The notes under the pieces were generated by a model, which saw nothing but the letters and a program-made list of their open reading frames with translations, ran no database searches and was not told the DNA's origin. This document shows positions 1-8,687 of a stretch of DNA of 35,945 nucleotides, in pieces. Origin of the DNA: Rhodoferax sp. (GTDB taxonomy: Bacteria; Pseudomonadota; Gammaproteobacteria; Burkholderiales; Burkholderiaceae_C); NCBI GenBank assembly GCA_013791765.1, contig VMTC01000008.1, positions 1 to 35,945 of the forward strand, given 5' to 3'. Made by a program: the position numbers and the translations under genes. Numbering within the stretch: position 1 is the first letter of the stretch; each line of letters starts with the position of its first letter.

Positions 1-2
1 CC

Positions 3-1400
3 AAGAGCCCGAACGGCATTATTCCGACACTGCTGGGCTTTTTTGCGGGTGCGCGCAAAGGGTCCTGGGTGGCCTGGTCGATGCAGGACAGTCGCGCACC
101 TGTTGGCTTTGTTCGCCATGTGCCGGTTGACGCCAAGCGCTATCCGAACCTGAAAGTGGCGCGGATTGCGCTAACGGCGGATGACGTCGATATCTTCTAC
201 AAGAAGTTCTCCAAAGAAGCTTTTTGGCCGATCATTTTTTCGTTCCCGGATAAAGCCGAGTTTCGCCAGGCGCACTGGGAACGCTACCTGGAAGTGAACC
301 GCATTTTTGCCGAGCAAACCGCACGCGAGGCGGCGCAGGGTGCGGTGGTCTGGATTCATGACTACAACCTGTGGATGGTGCCCGCGTTCCTGCGCCCGCT
401 GCGGCCCGACCTGCGCATCGCGTTTTTTCACCATACGGCGTTTCCGTCGAGCGACGTGTTCAACATTCTCCCGTGGCGACGCGAGATCATTGGCAGCCTG
501 CTGCAGTGCGATTACGTCGGCTTTCATATTCCGCGCTATGTCGAAAATTTTGTCGATGCCGTGCGCTCCTACACACCGCTTGATGTGCTTCAAACGGTGC
601 CCTGCGCGCCGCGCTTTGTCACTTACGGCTGCGCCTTGGGGGTTGACACGATGAGCTCGGTCATTGAGGTGGCCGGCCGTCGCGTGACGCTGGGGGCCCA
701 TCCGGTTGGCATCGATGTGGGGCTGATCGAGCAAATTGTCAGCACAGCTGCCGTACAAAAGAAAATGGCCCGTGTTCAGGCCTTGTTGCATGGGGTCAAA
801 GGCATCATCTCGATCGAGCGGCTCGACTATGTCAAAGGCTCGCTGGAGAAGTTGCAGGCATTCGAGCGGCTGCTCGAAGATCACCCCGAATTGATCGGTG
901 GCGTGACCTTGCTCAACATTGTCACGCCCGCCGCGCCCGGCATGGAGATTTACGAAGCCCTGCGCACGGAGGTCGATCGCATTGTGGGCCGCATCAACGG
1001 CCGGTTTTCGACGCTGGAATGGACGCCGGTGCGCTATTTCTACCGCTCGTTGCCGTTTGAGGAGGTTGTTGCGCATTACGCGGCCTGCGACGTGGCGTGG
1101 ATCACGCCGCTGCGCGACGGGCTCAACCTCGTGGCCAAAGAATTCGTGGCCACCAAAAAAGCCACGGGAACCGCCGGCGTCCTGATTCTCTCGGAATTTG
1201 CCGGCGCCGCTGTCGAGCTGCATGGCGCGCTGTTGACCAACCCCTACGACGCCAATTCGATGTCAAAAATCTTGCATCAGGCCCTCACCATGGGCGCTGA
1301 CGAGACCGCCTACCGCTGCCAGCGCATGGCAGCCATCGTGGCTGACAACGATGTGGTGCGCTGGGGTGACGAATTTATGCGCGCTGTGCAGGAAGCCTAG
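3..1400 (+). CDS. ggpS: Glucosylglycerol-phosphate synthase (GT20), 5' end outside the window
   Basis: Likely transfers glucose from ADP-glucose to glycerol 3-phosphate, making the precursor of the compatible solute glucosylglycerol. The frame is open from the window edge and begins KSPNGIIPTLLGFF, which matches the N-terminal region of GT20 enzymes, so only some 25-40 residues should be missing; a GTG at 69 is internal. Visible GT20 signatures are IHDYNLW (acceptor and catalytic region), FHHTAFPSSDVFNILPWR, RLDYVKGS (Arg and Lys that bind the nucleotide phosphates) and PLRDGLNLVAKEF (the nucleotide-sugar Asp and Glu). The stretch around SLLQCDYVGFHIPRYVENF is closer to my memory of cyanobacterial GgpS than of OtsA, which favours glucosylglycerol over trehalose 6-phosphate. 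No phosphatase domain is visible; one could be encoded upstream. Trehalose-6-phosphate synthase is the main alternative. Confidence 0.85.
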   Translation, partial: KSPNGIIPTLLGFFAGARKGSWVAWSMQDSRAPVGFVRHVPVDAKRYPNLKVARIALTADDVDIFYKKFSKEAFWPIIFSFPDKAEFRQAHWERYLEVNRIFAEQTAREAAQGAVVWIHDYNLWMVPAFLRPLRPDLRIAFFHHTAFPSSDVFNILPWRREIIGSLLQCDYVGFHIPRYVENFVDAVRSYTPLDVLQTVPCAPRFVTYGCALGVDTMSSVIEVAGRRVTLGAHPVGIDVGLIEQIVSTAAVQKKMARVQALLHGVKGIISIERLDYVKGSLEKLQAFERLLEDHPELIGGVTLLNIVTPAAPGMEIYEALRTEVDRIVGRINGRFSTLEWTPVRYFYRSLPFEEVVAHYAACDVAWITPLRDGLNLVAKEFVATKKATGTAGVLILSEFAGAAVELHGALLTNPYDANSMSKILHQALTMGADETAYRCQRMAAIVADNDVVRWGDEFMRAVQEA

Positions 1401-1441
1401 TTTTGCCCCTTTTTTTATCCATTTTTTTATATCGGAGTCTC

Positions 1442-1894
1442 ATGTCTAGCTTGAAATACCTGTTTGCATTGTTGGTCGCGTTGGTTTCATTGGGTTTTGC
1501 CCCGGCGCTGCAGGCCAGGGACATGGTGAGTGTGGCCAGACCAGAGATCAATATGCGAACCGGCGCCAGCACCCGACACTCGGTGGTCTGGGCACTGAGC
1601 AAAGGCTATCCGCTGGAGGTGATTGCACGCAAGGGCAAATGGCTCAAAGTGCGTGACTTCGAAAAGGACAGCGGTTGGGTATCGCGCCCACTGGTCAATA
1701 AAACGCCGCATGTGATCGTGAAATCGAGCATCTCAAATGTGCGCAGTGAGCCCAGCACCCGGGGCCGGATTCTTGGCAAGGCCCCCTACGGTGAAGTGCT
1801 GCGCACGCTGGAACACCGCGATGACTGGGTCAAGGTGCAACGCGACGGTGGACTCAAGGGCTGGATTTCGCGCCGCCTGGTCTGGGGCTGGTGA
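1442..1894 (+). CDS. Exported protein with two bacterial SH3 domains
   Basis: A 150-residue protein with an N-terminal signal peptide (KYLFALLVALVSLGFAPALQA, cleavage expected just after ALQA). Two bacterial SH3-like units follow: residues about 28-85 (INMRTGAS...VVWALSKGYPLEVIARKGKWLKVRD) and about 90-150 (SNVRSEPST...ILGKAPYGEVLRTLEHRDDWVKVQRD...GWISRRLVW). Such domains usually bind cell-wall material, so a periplasmic role is expected; the exact ligand is unknown. The ATG at 1442 is chosen because it has GGAG at 1434-1437 and starts the signal peptide; an upstream in-frame TTG at 1403 has no support. It lies 41 bp after ggpS and abuts the PfkB gene, so it may be cotranscribed with both. 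Confidence 0.85.
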   Translation: MSSLKYLFALLVALVSLGFAPALQARDMVSVARPEINMRTGASTRHSVVWALSKGYPLEVIARKGKWLKVRDFEKDSGWVSRPLVNKTPHVIVKSSISNVRSEPSTRGRILGKAPYGEVLRTLEHRDDWVKVQRDGGLKGWISRRLVWGW

Positions 1895-1926
1895 GCGGCT
1901 TGGGTCAACCAGCAGGCGCCCCGGAC

Positions 1927-2805
1927 ATGACTGACCTGGTCGTCGTCGGCCTGGCTTACTTTGAGGTTTTCGTGCCGCCGCATGCGCGTGCGGCGCCGGG
2001 GGAGGAGTTGTTTGTCGATGGCATTTCCCTGGCCCTGGGCGGCGCGCTCAACACCGCCACGGTTGCCGCGGCGCTGGGCTTGCGCGTGACGCTGTGCGTG
2101 CCGATGGGGCACGGCATTGTCGATCAGGCCGTGCAACTGCTGGCGCAGCGCCTGGGCATCACCTTGGTGCCTATCGCCGCGCGCGACAACCCCGCCATCT
2201 CGCTGGTGTTTTCTGATGCGAATGACCGGGCGTTCGTGAGTACGGCCGAGCTCGCCGTGCTGACCCATGTCAAGCGCTTGCCAGCGAGCGCCTGGGTGCA
2301 CGTGTCGGGACTGGAAGAGGCCGCGCGCGTTGCCGGGCCGTTGGCACTGGCGCGACAAAGCGGCGCGCGCATCTGCGTCAGCGGCAGTTGGAGCCCGCGC
2401 CAGTTGAGTCAGTTGGCCCAGCGCAAGGACTGCGCCTGGGACCTGCTGGTGCTCAATGAGAAAGAGGCGCAGGCCGCCTGCGGCGATGTGGCCCACGCGC
2501 AGCAAGCTCTGGCACACGCCGCGCACTCGGTGCTGATCACGCTCGGTGCCCAGGGGGTTGTTGGTGTCTTGAACGAAGTGCCGGTGCGCGAGCCGGCTCA
2601 GCCCGTGCAAGTGATCGATGCCACCGGTGCCGGTGATGCCTTTTGCGCCGGTGTGATGGCCGGCCTGGTACGCGGCCTGACACCCGCAGCGGCGGTGCAA
2701 CTGGGCACGCGCGTTGCCGCCAAAATTTTGAATCAAATCGGTGGCCTGGTTACAGACCCCAGCCTGATGGCCGATTTAAGCAAGGAGAGCCTATGCAAAC
2801 CCTGA
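1927..2805 (+). CDS. PfkB-family carbohydrate kinase
   Basis: A ribokinase/PfkB fold sugar kinase that would phosphorylate a sugar or nucleoside with ATP in the cytoplasm. The C-terminal signature DATGAGDAFCAG is present; its Asp in GAGD is the catalytic base and the glycines form the anion hole. The N-terminal LGGALNTATVAAALG is the substrate-binding GG motif. The family's VVVG opening begins four residues after the ATG at 1927, so I prefer that start. A GTG at 1891 would overlap the preceding stop codon (GTGA) and add 12 unconserved residues, and is possible if translation is coupled. The last 13 bp overlap the GH4 gene. Substrate is not evident from sequence; the neighbours suggest a glucosamine-type sugar or disaccharide. 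Confidence 0.85.
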   Translation: MTDLVVVGLAYFEVFVPPHARAAPGEELFVDGISLALGGALNTATVAAALGLRVTLCVPMGHGIVDQAVQLLAQRLGITLVPIAARDNPAISLVFSDANDRAFVSTAELAVLTHVKRLPASAWVHVSGLEEAARVAGPLALARQSGARICVSGSWSPRQLSQLAQRKDCAWDLLVLNEKEAQAACGDVAHAQQALAHAAHSVLITLGAQGVVGVLNEVPVREPAQPVQVIDATGAGDAFCAGVMAGLVRGLTPAAAVQLGTRVAAKILNQIGGLVTDPSLMADLSKESLCKP

Positions 2806-4067
2806 CTATATTGGGTGGTGGCAGCGCCTACACCCCCGGCTTGTTGCAGGCCCTGATTGCGCACGCCGCCCAATTGCCGCTGAAAACCGTGCGTTTGTAC
2901 GATACCGATGCCCGCCATCTGGCCATCGTCGCGCGCTTGACCGGGGCCATGGCAAAAAACGCGGGCGCGTTCAAAGTTGAAGTGGCTGACACGCTGGATG
3001 CAGCCATACAGGGTGCCGACCTGGTTTTGAACTCGACCCGGCCTGGCGCTCTGGTGGCCCGCCGCATTGACGAGACGCTGCCGCTGGAATTTGACATTCC
3101 CGGTCAGGAAACCGTGGGCCCGGGTGGTTTCTTTTTCGCGCTGCGCTCGGTGCCGCAGGCTTTGCGTGTGGCCGCCACGATGCAAGCGCTGGCACCGCAG
3201 GCGATCTTGCTCAATTACACCAACCCGAGCAACATCGTGACGCAGGCGCTGGTCGATCACGGCGGCGTGAATGTCATTGGCCTGTGTGATCAATCCGATG
3301 AAGACCTGCAGGCCGTTTGCCATGCGCTGGGTCGGCCAAGTCGCTATGCCTTTCGCTGCAACGGCCTCAACCACGCAACCTGGTACAGCGACATTGAGGT
3401 TGACGGCGCACCTTTGGGCGACATCCCCGAGTTGCTGGCGGCACCAGCGGACTACGACGAAGAGCACCAACTGCGTTTTGAATTCTCGCTGGCGCTGGCC
3501 CGTGAAAACGCGGGCTACTGGCCCAACTCTTACCTGCCTTACTATCTTTTTCCTGATGCTTTTGTGGCGCAGGCACGCCGTGTCGGGCCGCGCAGCGATG
3601 TCGTTGCTGCATCGCTTGACAAGTATTACGCGCATTTTGAGACTGAGGGCCTAAGCGCCACGCCGCAGTTACGCTATTTTCGCGGCTCGGCCGGTTTTGG
3701 CGATCTGGCCGTGACTGTGATTCGGGCGCTGGCCTCCAGCACGCCGCATGAACTGGTGCTGAACCTGCCCAACCGGGGCGCCACGGCCGCGTTTGCAGCG
3801 GATACCGTCATCGAGACGCGCGTGCGGGTCTCGCGCGCCGGCATCGAAGGTCTGGCCGCGCCGGCGCTACCGCGCTCTTTTGTTGAGCTCGCAGCCCAGC
3901 TTGAGCACTATCAAAGGCTCACGGCCCGGGCTGCTGCCGGCGGCAACGCGCAGGCGCGAGTTGCCGCGCTGGCGGCCAATCCGCTGGTCGGCCAGAGCGC
4001 CTTAGCGGCGCGCATGCTGGTGCGCGCCCGTGAGACTTACGGCGCCTTGCTCCCAGAGGCGCTATGA
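2793..4067 (+). CDS. GH4 6-phospho-beta-glucosidase-type glycosidase
   Basis: A 424-residue family GH4 enzyme. This family cleaves (usually 6-phosphorylated) glycosides by an NAD+ and Mn2+ dependent oxidation-elimination route. Visible marks are the N-terminal Rossmann motif LGGGSAYTPGLLQAL, NYTNPSNIVTQAL, the metal-binding Cys in GLCDQSDED and the metal-binding His in CNGLNHATWY. The length is normal for the family. The ATG at 2793 has AAGGAG at 2782-2787; the frame is open further upstream, but that stretch is kinase-gene shadow. It overlaps the kinase by 13 bp and the next gene by 4 bp (ATGA), so the set is translationally coupled. Among GH4 enzymes the sequence looks most like the CelF/ChbF 6-phospho-beta-glucosidase branch; alpha-specific members are the alternative. 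No PTS is visible, so the kinase next door may supply the phosphate. Confidence 0.85.
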   Translation: MQTLTILGGGSAYTPGLLQALIAHAAQLPLKTVRLYDTDARHLAIVARLTGAMAKNAGAFKVEVADTLDAAIQGADLVLNSTRPGALVARRIDETLPLEFDIPGQETVGPGGFFFALRSVPQALRVAATMQALAPQAILLNYTNPSNIVTQALVDHGGVNVIGLCDQSDEDLQAVCHALGRPSRYAFRCNGLNHATWYSDIEVDGAPLGDIPELLAAPADYDEEHQLRFEFSLALARENAGYWPNSYLPYYLFPDAFVAQARRVGPRSDVVAASLDKYYAHFETEGLSATPQLRYFRGSAGFGDLAVTVIRALASSTPHELVLNLPNRGATAAFAADTVIETRVRVSRAGIEGLAAPALPRSFVELAAQLEHYQRLTARAAAGGNAQARVAALAANPLVGQSALAARMLVRARETYGALLPEAL

Positions 4068-4921
4068 AAACACTGCCCCTGCTGGATCGTTTCAACTGGC
4101 ATGATTTTGAGCGCGTGGTGATTTTGTCGCCGCACCTGGACGATGCGGCCCTGAGCTGTGGTGGCTTGCTGCATGCACTGCAGGAGCGTGTCTCGACTCT
4201 GGTCGTGAGCATCAGTTGCGGCAGCTTGCGCGTCGTCAACGCGGACGGCAGCAGCAAAATCTCTACCCGGCGCGGCCATGTGAGCTCGCGCAGCCGTCGG
4301 CGTGAAGACATAGCGGCCATGCACTCGGTAGACACCGACTTTGTCCACCTCAGCTTTGCCGATGGCGTTTACCGCCGCAGCCCGCTGACCGGTCGGCTGA
4401 TCTACCGCAATACGCGCGAGCGCTGGGTGTTGCCACGCATCGAAGACCTGGCGCACGTCGAAGAGCTTTACCTGGTACTGCGCCGTCTGTGCCTGGATCT
4501 GGGCCGCATCCTGCTGATCAGTCCGATGGGCATCGGGCATCATGTGGACCACCAGATTGCCGCACAGGTGGCGGTGCGCATGGCCGCGACCAATGCAGGT
4601 GCCGAGCTGCTGTTTTATGAAGATTTTCCTTATGTGGCTGACCCGCACATCGGTCGCGGCGACCAGGACGACCCGTTGCAGGCGCTGACGCGGCTGCACC
4701 TGGCCGCCGCGCAGCGTTTGGTGATGCTGGTCGATGTGGACGCCAAGATGGCGCTGCTACGCCATTACGCCAGCCAAGTGCCTGCCCTGTTTGGCAACGA
4801 TGAGGGCATGCGCGCGCGTCTGGCTGGCCATTTGCATGGCACTGTGCCCTGCGAATATTACTGGCAGGCTCAGACGCTGCCTGCCACCTACACCTCCAAG
4901 GAGAAGTCCCATGTCGAATAG
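4064..4921 (+). CDS. PIG-L/LmbE-family zinc deacetylase
   Basis: A 285-residue member of the PIG-L (LmbE) superfamily of zinc N-deacetylases, which remove acetyl groups from GlcNAc-type sugars. The zinc site is visible as PHLDDAALSCGG (residues about 24-35, the PHxDD motif) and GHHVDH near residue 160 (third ligand His). The start ATG overlaps the GH4 stop codon (ATGA), and the end overlaps the SIS gene by 11 bp. The position between a phospho-glycosidase and a SIS protein suggests that the substrate is an acetylated amino-sugar disaccharide or monosaccharide, comparable to the deacetylase of archaeal chitin catabolism. This functional assignment is inference; the family assignment is firm. 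Confidence 0.85.
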   Translation: MKTLPLLDRFNWHDFERVVILSPHLDDAALSCGGLLHALQERVSTLVVSISCGSLRVVNADGSSKISTRRGHVSSRSRRREDIAAMHSVDTDFVHLSFADGVYRRSPLTGRLIYRNTRERWVLPRIEDLAHVEELYLVLRRLCLDLGRILLISPMGIGHHVDHQIAAQVAVRMAATNAGAELLFYEDFPYVADPHIGRGDQDDPLQALTRLHLAAAQRLVMLVDVDAKMALLRHYASQVPALFGNDEGMRARLAGHLHGTVPCEYYWQAQTLPATYTSKEKSHVE

Positions 4922-5930
4922 CATCATGGCCAAAGAGGCCCGCCAGGCCCCGCAGGTACTGTGTTTTGAGGCGCCGCGGTGGCAATCTGAGGCCTTTGCC
5001 ATTCGCCGATTGGTGGCTCAACGCCCGACCTCGGTACTGCTGGGCCGGGGCAGTTCAGGCAATGTGTGCACCTTTGCCGCCTACCTGTTTGCACTGCAAA
5101 CCGGGCGCCAACCGGTCGAATTTCGCCCCTGGCTGAACACTCAGCCACTGCCTGAGGCTGACTGGTCCGATGCGGTGGTGTACGCGTTTTCTTACTCCGG
5201 CAAATCAACCGACATTGCGGCCAGTGCCGAGTGGTTGCGCGCACGCGGTGCGTTGGTGGTGGCCGTGACCGAGGCCGGGGCGGGGGCTTCTAACGCGCAA
5301 CTGTTGCAGAGCGCCCACCACACGATTCGTCTGGGCTGTGGGCCGGAGCTGGCGGTGCCCGCTACCAAGAGCGTCATTGCACAGCTGTTCATTGCCGCTG
5401 CCCTGGCCGGTTATGAGCTCACACAAGCGGCCGAACAGACCGCAGCGAGCTTGCTTGCCATTGACGCGGCCGGCGTGCCTGAACAACTGGCGACTTTTTT
5501 GGAGGGTGCGCGCACCGTCACCTGGCTGGCTCGTGGGCCTTCCATCGGGGGCGCGCTGGATGCGGCGCTCAAATTGCAGGAAAGCGTCGCAATCCCTGCT
5601 TTTGCCTATTCGACGGCAGAGTATTTGCACGGCCCGATTGCTGCGGCCAGTCCACAGGACCGGGTGGTTATTTTTTCGGGTGCCGACGAGCCCATGGCGA
5701 GCAAACAGGCGGTCACCATTGCCTTGCTGGCGCGCGGGGTGCCGTTTCTTTGCCTGGGCTGCGATCAAACGCCCGAGGCGCAACTGCCATTGCCGTTTCC
5801 GCAGGCGCGCTGGGCCCGCACGGCGCTTTTGGCCTACATCGCGCAACTCACTTGCGCAGCGCTTGCCGAGCGTTACGGCATTGATCCGGACCAGCACCCG
5901 TCGCTGCGCAAGGTCACGCAAACCCATTGA
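4911..5930 (+). CDS. Double-SIS-domain sugar isomerase/deaminase (GlmS-C/AgaS-like)
   Basis: A 339-residue protein with two SIS domains and no glutaminase domain. SIS1 includes LLGRGSSGNVCTFAAYL (about residues 43-59) and SYSGKSTDIAAS; SIS2 includes LARGPSIGGALDAALKLQE and the conserved AEYLHGP. The C-terminus, DPDQHPSLRKVTQT, matches the tail of the GlmS isomerase half and AgaS, which helps close the active site. It probably isomerises and/or deaminates an amino-sugar phosphate such as glucosamine 6-phosphate. The ATG at 4911 has AAGGAGA at 4899-4905 and overlaps the deacetylase end by 11 bp. It is the last gene of the overlapping set. Frl-type fructosamine enzymes are an alternative family. 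Confidence 0.83.
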   Translation: MSNSIMAKEARQAPQVLCFEAPRWQSEAFAIRRLVAQRPTSVLLGRGSSGNVCTFAAYLFALQTGRQPVEFRPWLNTQPLPEADWSDAVVYAFSYSGKSTDIAASAEWLRARGALVVAVTEAGAGASNAQLLQSAHHTIRLGCGPELAVPATKSVIAQLFIAAALAGYELTQAAEQTAASLLAIDAAGVPEQLATFLEGARTVTWLARGPSIGGALDAALKLQESVAIPAFAYSTAEYLHGPIAAASPQDRVVIFSGADEPMASKQAVTIALLARGVPFLCLGCDQTPEAQLPLPFPQARWARTALLAYIAQLTCAALAERYGIDPDQHPSLRKVTQTH

Positions 5931-6006
5931 TCGACGCTGATGCGCGCCCCGCAAAAGAGGCGGCTATCACAAGTTTGTATTATTGAGATTTTCCAATTTG
6001 AACAAG

Positions 6007-7098
6007 ATGCTTCGCCAACTCATAGCCGACAACACCCCCCAGGACTGGGTCTACGCGCTGCTGGCCGCCGCGGCTTTCATTGTGCTGCTGCATTTTTTGC
6101 GCAAACTCGTGTTGCTGCATTTGCAGCGCATCGCCAGGAGCACCGATACGGTGATTGACGACTTTCTGGTCGAGGTGTTGTCGGCGACGCGCATTTTGCT
6201 GGCTGGCGCCGCCGGCTTGTACCTGGGCACGCATTTCTTGTCGCTGCCCGCGAGCCTGGAAAAATTTGTCGATCGCGCCTTCATCGCCGTGATCATTTTG
6301 CAGGCTGGCTTCTGGTTCAGTCGGGGCCTGAGTTTTTGGCTGAAACACCGCTTTTCTCAGGGCGACAAGGAGGACGAAGGCGCGCGCGCCATGACCTTGT
6401 CGCTGCTGTCTTTTCTGGGTCGGGTAGTGGTCTGGGTGCTGGTCTTGCTGCTGATCCTTGACAACCTGGGTCTCAACGTGACAGCGCTCGTGGCCAGTTT
6501 GGGCATTGGCGGTATTGCAGTGGCGCTGGCGGCGCAAAACATCCTGGGCGACCTGTTCGCGTCCCTGTCGATTGCCATCGACAAGCCTTTTGTCATCGGC
6601 GATTTCATCATTGTGGATGACATGATGGGCAGCGTGGAGCATGTCGGCTTGAAGACCACGCGCCTTCGCAGCCTGGGCGGTGAACAGATTATTTTTTCAA
6701 ACAATGACCTGCTCAAATGCCGCATCCGCAACTACAAGCGCATGCAGGAGCGCCGCGCCTTGTTTGCCATTGGCGTTACCTATGACACCCCGGCGGACAA
6801 GCTTGAGCAGATTCCGGCGCTGATCCAGCAAGCCGTTGAGGCGCAGTCTGATGCCCGCTTCGACCGCGCCCATTTCAAAGGTTTCGGCGCGTTTTCGCTC
6901 GATTTTGAGGCGGTCTATTACGTCCTCAAACCCGACTACAACACCTTCATGAGTGTGCAGCAGGCAATCAACCTGCAACTGGTGCGCCGCTTCGCCGACC
7001 AGGGCATCGAGTTCGCGTTCCCAACCCAGACGCTGTACCTCAGTCGCGGCGCGTCTGCCACCAAGGCGGAACACCCGATGGCAAAAAAATCTCAATAA
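6007..7098 (+). CDS. MscS-family mechanosensitive ion channel
   Basis: A 363-residue small-conductance mechanosensitive channel, opening on membrane tension during osmotic downshock to release solutes. Four hydrophobic segments precede the pore helix VASLGIGGIAVALAAQNILGDLFASLSI, which has the Gly/Ala packing pattern of MscS TM3. Next come PFVIGDFIIVDDMMGSVEHVGLKTTRLRSLGGEQIIFSNNDLL (beta domain) and a C-terminal alpha/beta domain. The ATG at 6007 is preferred; TTG codons at 5983 and 5998 are in frame and no strong ribosome site separates them. It follows the sugar operon by 76 bp and lies in a neighbourhood of osmolyte and ion genes. Confidence 0.88.
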   Translation: MLRQLIADNTPQDWVYALLAAAAFIVLLHFLRKLVLLHLQRIARSTDTVIDDFLVEVLSATRILLAGAAGLYLGTHFLSLPASLEKFVDRAFIAVIILQAGFWFSRGLSFWLKHRFSQGDKEDEGARAMTLSLLSFLGRVVVWVLVLLLILDNLGLNVTALVASLGIGGIAVALAAQNILGDLFASLSIAIDKPFVIGDFIIVDDMMGSVEHVGLKTTRLRSLGGEQIIFSNNDLLKCRIRNYKRMQERRALFAIGVTYDTPADKLEQIPALIQQAVEAQSDARFDRAHFKGFGAFSLDFEAVYYVLKPDYNTFMSVQQAINLQLVRRFADQGIEFAFPTQTLYLSRGASATKAEHPMAKKSQ

Positions 7099-7111
7099 GT
7101 TTAAGCCATTT

Positions 7112-7165
7112 ATGGCTATAGCCCGCGTGTAATAAGCGTTAATAGCTATCAATACTATAGCTTTT
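7112..7165 (+). repeat. Dispersed short repeat, copy 1
   Basis: This AT-rich element begins with GGCTATAGCCCGCGTG, continues with AATAAGCG and ends with TAGCTATCAA and a short A/T tract. The same pattern recurs at 11661, 27479, 29904, 30790 (inverted) and 35620 (inverted). This copy sits between the convergent mscS and antiporter genes. Confidence 0.7.
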
Positions 7166-7258
7166 TGCAGGCCCGTGCCAGCTTGAGTGCGGCGTATCAA
7201 GCGCTCAATGCAGGGGTTGATGCGCAGGGCAGAGCCTGCAAGGGGTGCACAAATCGGC

Positions 7259-8497
7259 TCACGCCTGGGGCGTCGGCTCTGGGGGGACTTCCTCATAGGC
7301 TGTGTCGGGTTTGAGTGTGTCGCCCGACCAGCGCAGCGCCTTGGCGCTGATCGGTGGCCCGATCGTTTCCAGCACCGCCACGGCGGCCAACACCACCGAG
7401 CTGACCACCGCGCCCTGCAATTGAAACAGCGTCAGCGTGGTGTCGGCCAGGCCAATGGCCAGGCCGGCCATGGGAATGAGCAGCAAGCCGGTGGTGGCAG
7501 CCTGGCGCTTGGGTGTGCCCATCAGGTGGGCGCTAATGCCCACGCCAAGCCATTTCGCCAGCGAGCGGCCAAACACCAGCACCAGGGCGGCCGGTGCGTA
7601 CTGAACCATTTCGGCCACGTGCAGGTTGGCGCCGGCGTAGACAAACAGGGCAATGAAAAACAACTCGAAGGCGGCGCCGAACTCGATATTGGCGATCAGC
7701 TCAGTGCGTTCAATGCTGCGCACCACGATCCCCAGTACCAGCGGCGCAAACAACGTTGACAGCTTCAGTGTCATCGCTGCGCCAAGCGTAAAGGCCACGG
7801 CGCCCACCACCAGCGCCAGGTGGTATTGGTGCGCCTCCTTGGTCTTGCGCGCCGCCATGTGCAATGCCATTCCCATGCTGGCGCCGAGCACAGTCGAACC
7901 CAGCAACTGGTACAGCGGCCCGCCGAGGATGGTGGTCAGCGGTGCCGCGGCGTCGTTGTAAAGCAGCGGCAGCAGCGCACTGAAAATCAGGAAAGCCAGC
8001 ACATTGTTGAGTGCCACCAGACTCTTGGCGCGTTCGGTCACCGGGCCGCTGGCACCCATCTCATTGGCGACGTGGATCAGCACCGCGGGCGACGAGGACA
8101 CGGCAATGGCCGCAATCACGGCTGCGGCCAGTCCGTGCACGCCCATCAGGTCCATGCCGTAAAACACCACTACAAAGGTCAAAGTGCTTTCAACCAGTGA
8201 GATGACGATCAGGCTGCGGTCGCGCACCAACAACTTGATGTCCAGCGACAGGCCCAGGCGGTACAGGATCAGGCCCAGGGCGACGTCAACAATGATGCGC
8301 GAGTTGGCCAGGGCGGCGTAGTCCACCAACCCCAGCACATTGGGCCCGGCGATCAGCCCCACCAGCATGAAGCCGGTGATGCTGGGCAGCCACGGCCAAC
8401 GGTGCGTCACATAGCCGCCCAGGGCACCGCAAAAAAGCAAAAAACCAAAGAAAAACAAGGCGTTCGAGGTCAGGGGCCAAGCGGGAAGAAAATTCAT
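7259..8497 (-). CDS. CPA2-family cation/proton antiporter (Kef-like membrane domain)
   Basis: A 412-residue polytopic membrane protein of the monovalent cation:proton antiporter-2 family. About 12 hydrophobic segments are visible. The features include GFMLVGLIAGPNVLGLV near the N-terminus, LGLILYRLGLSLDIKLL, AIAVSSSPAVLIHVANEMG (the family's core unwound-helix region) and RSLAKWLGVGISAHLMG. It stops shortly after the membrane domain, so the TrkA-N/RCK regulatory domains of KefB/KefC are absent. It probably exchanges Na+ or K+ for protons at the inner membrane. It is convergent with mscS and divergent from the marC-like gene. The transported ion cannot be told from sequence. Confidence 0.85.
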   Translation of the reverse strand: MNFLPAWPLTSNALFFFGFLLFCGALGGYVTHRWPWLPSITGFMLVGLIAGPNVLGLVDYAALANSRIIVDVALGLILYRLGLSLDIKLLVRDRSLIVISLVESTLTFVVVFYGMDLMGVHGLAAAVIAAIAVSSSPAVLIHVANEMGASGPVTERAKSLVALNNVLAFLIFSALLPLLYNDAAAPLTTILGGPLYQLLGSTVLGASMGMALHMAARKTKEAHQYHLALVVGAVAFTLGAAMTLKLSTLFAPLVLGIVVRSIERTELIANIEFGAAFELFFIALFVYAGANLHVAEMVQYAPAALVLVFGRSLAKWLGVGISAHLMGTPKRQAATTGLLLIPMAGLAIGLADTTLTLFQLQGAVVSSVVLAAVAVLETIGPPISAKALRWSGDTLKPDTAYEEVPPEPTPQA

Positions 8498-8687
8498 AGG
8501 CAGATCAATAGAGGAGGGCGGACAAAGGGTTCAACCGCATCGCGAGAAGTATCGCATCCTGGACGGGGGTGAAAACAACTTGTTGCCAGCGCCAGCACAA
8601 AGCCCGCCGCGCACGGTCAATTTGCTCATTCCCAAGCCTGCGAAGCGCCAATAGCGGAAAATGCCTGGGCTTTAAAAAGAGGTTTTC

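Noticed and set aside
171-1223. Long minus-strand frame opposite ggpS
   Set aside because: Antisense shadow of a high-G+C gene; the plus frame has all GT20 motifs.
5963-5987. Possible seventh copy of the dispersed repeat upstream of mscS
   Set aside because: Only a short GGCTATC match; the other blocks are missing.
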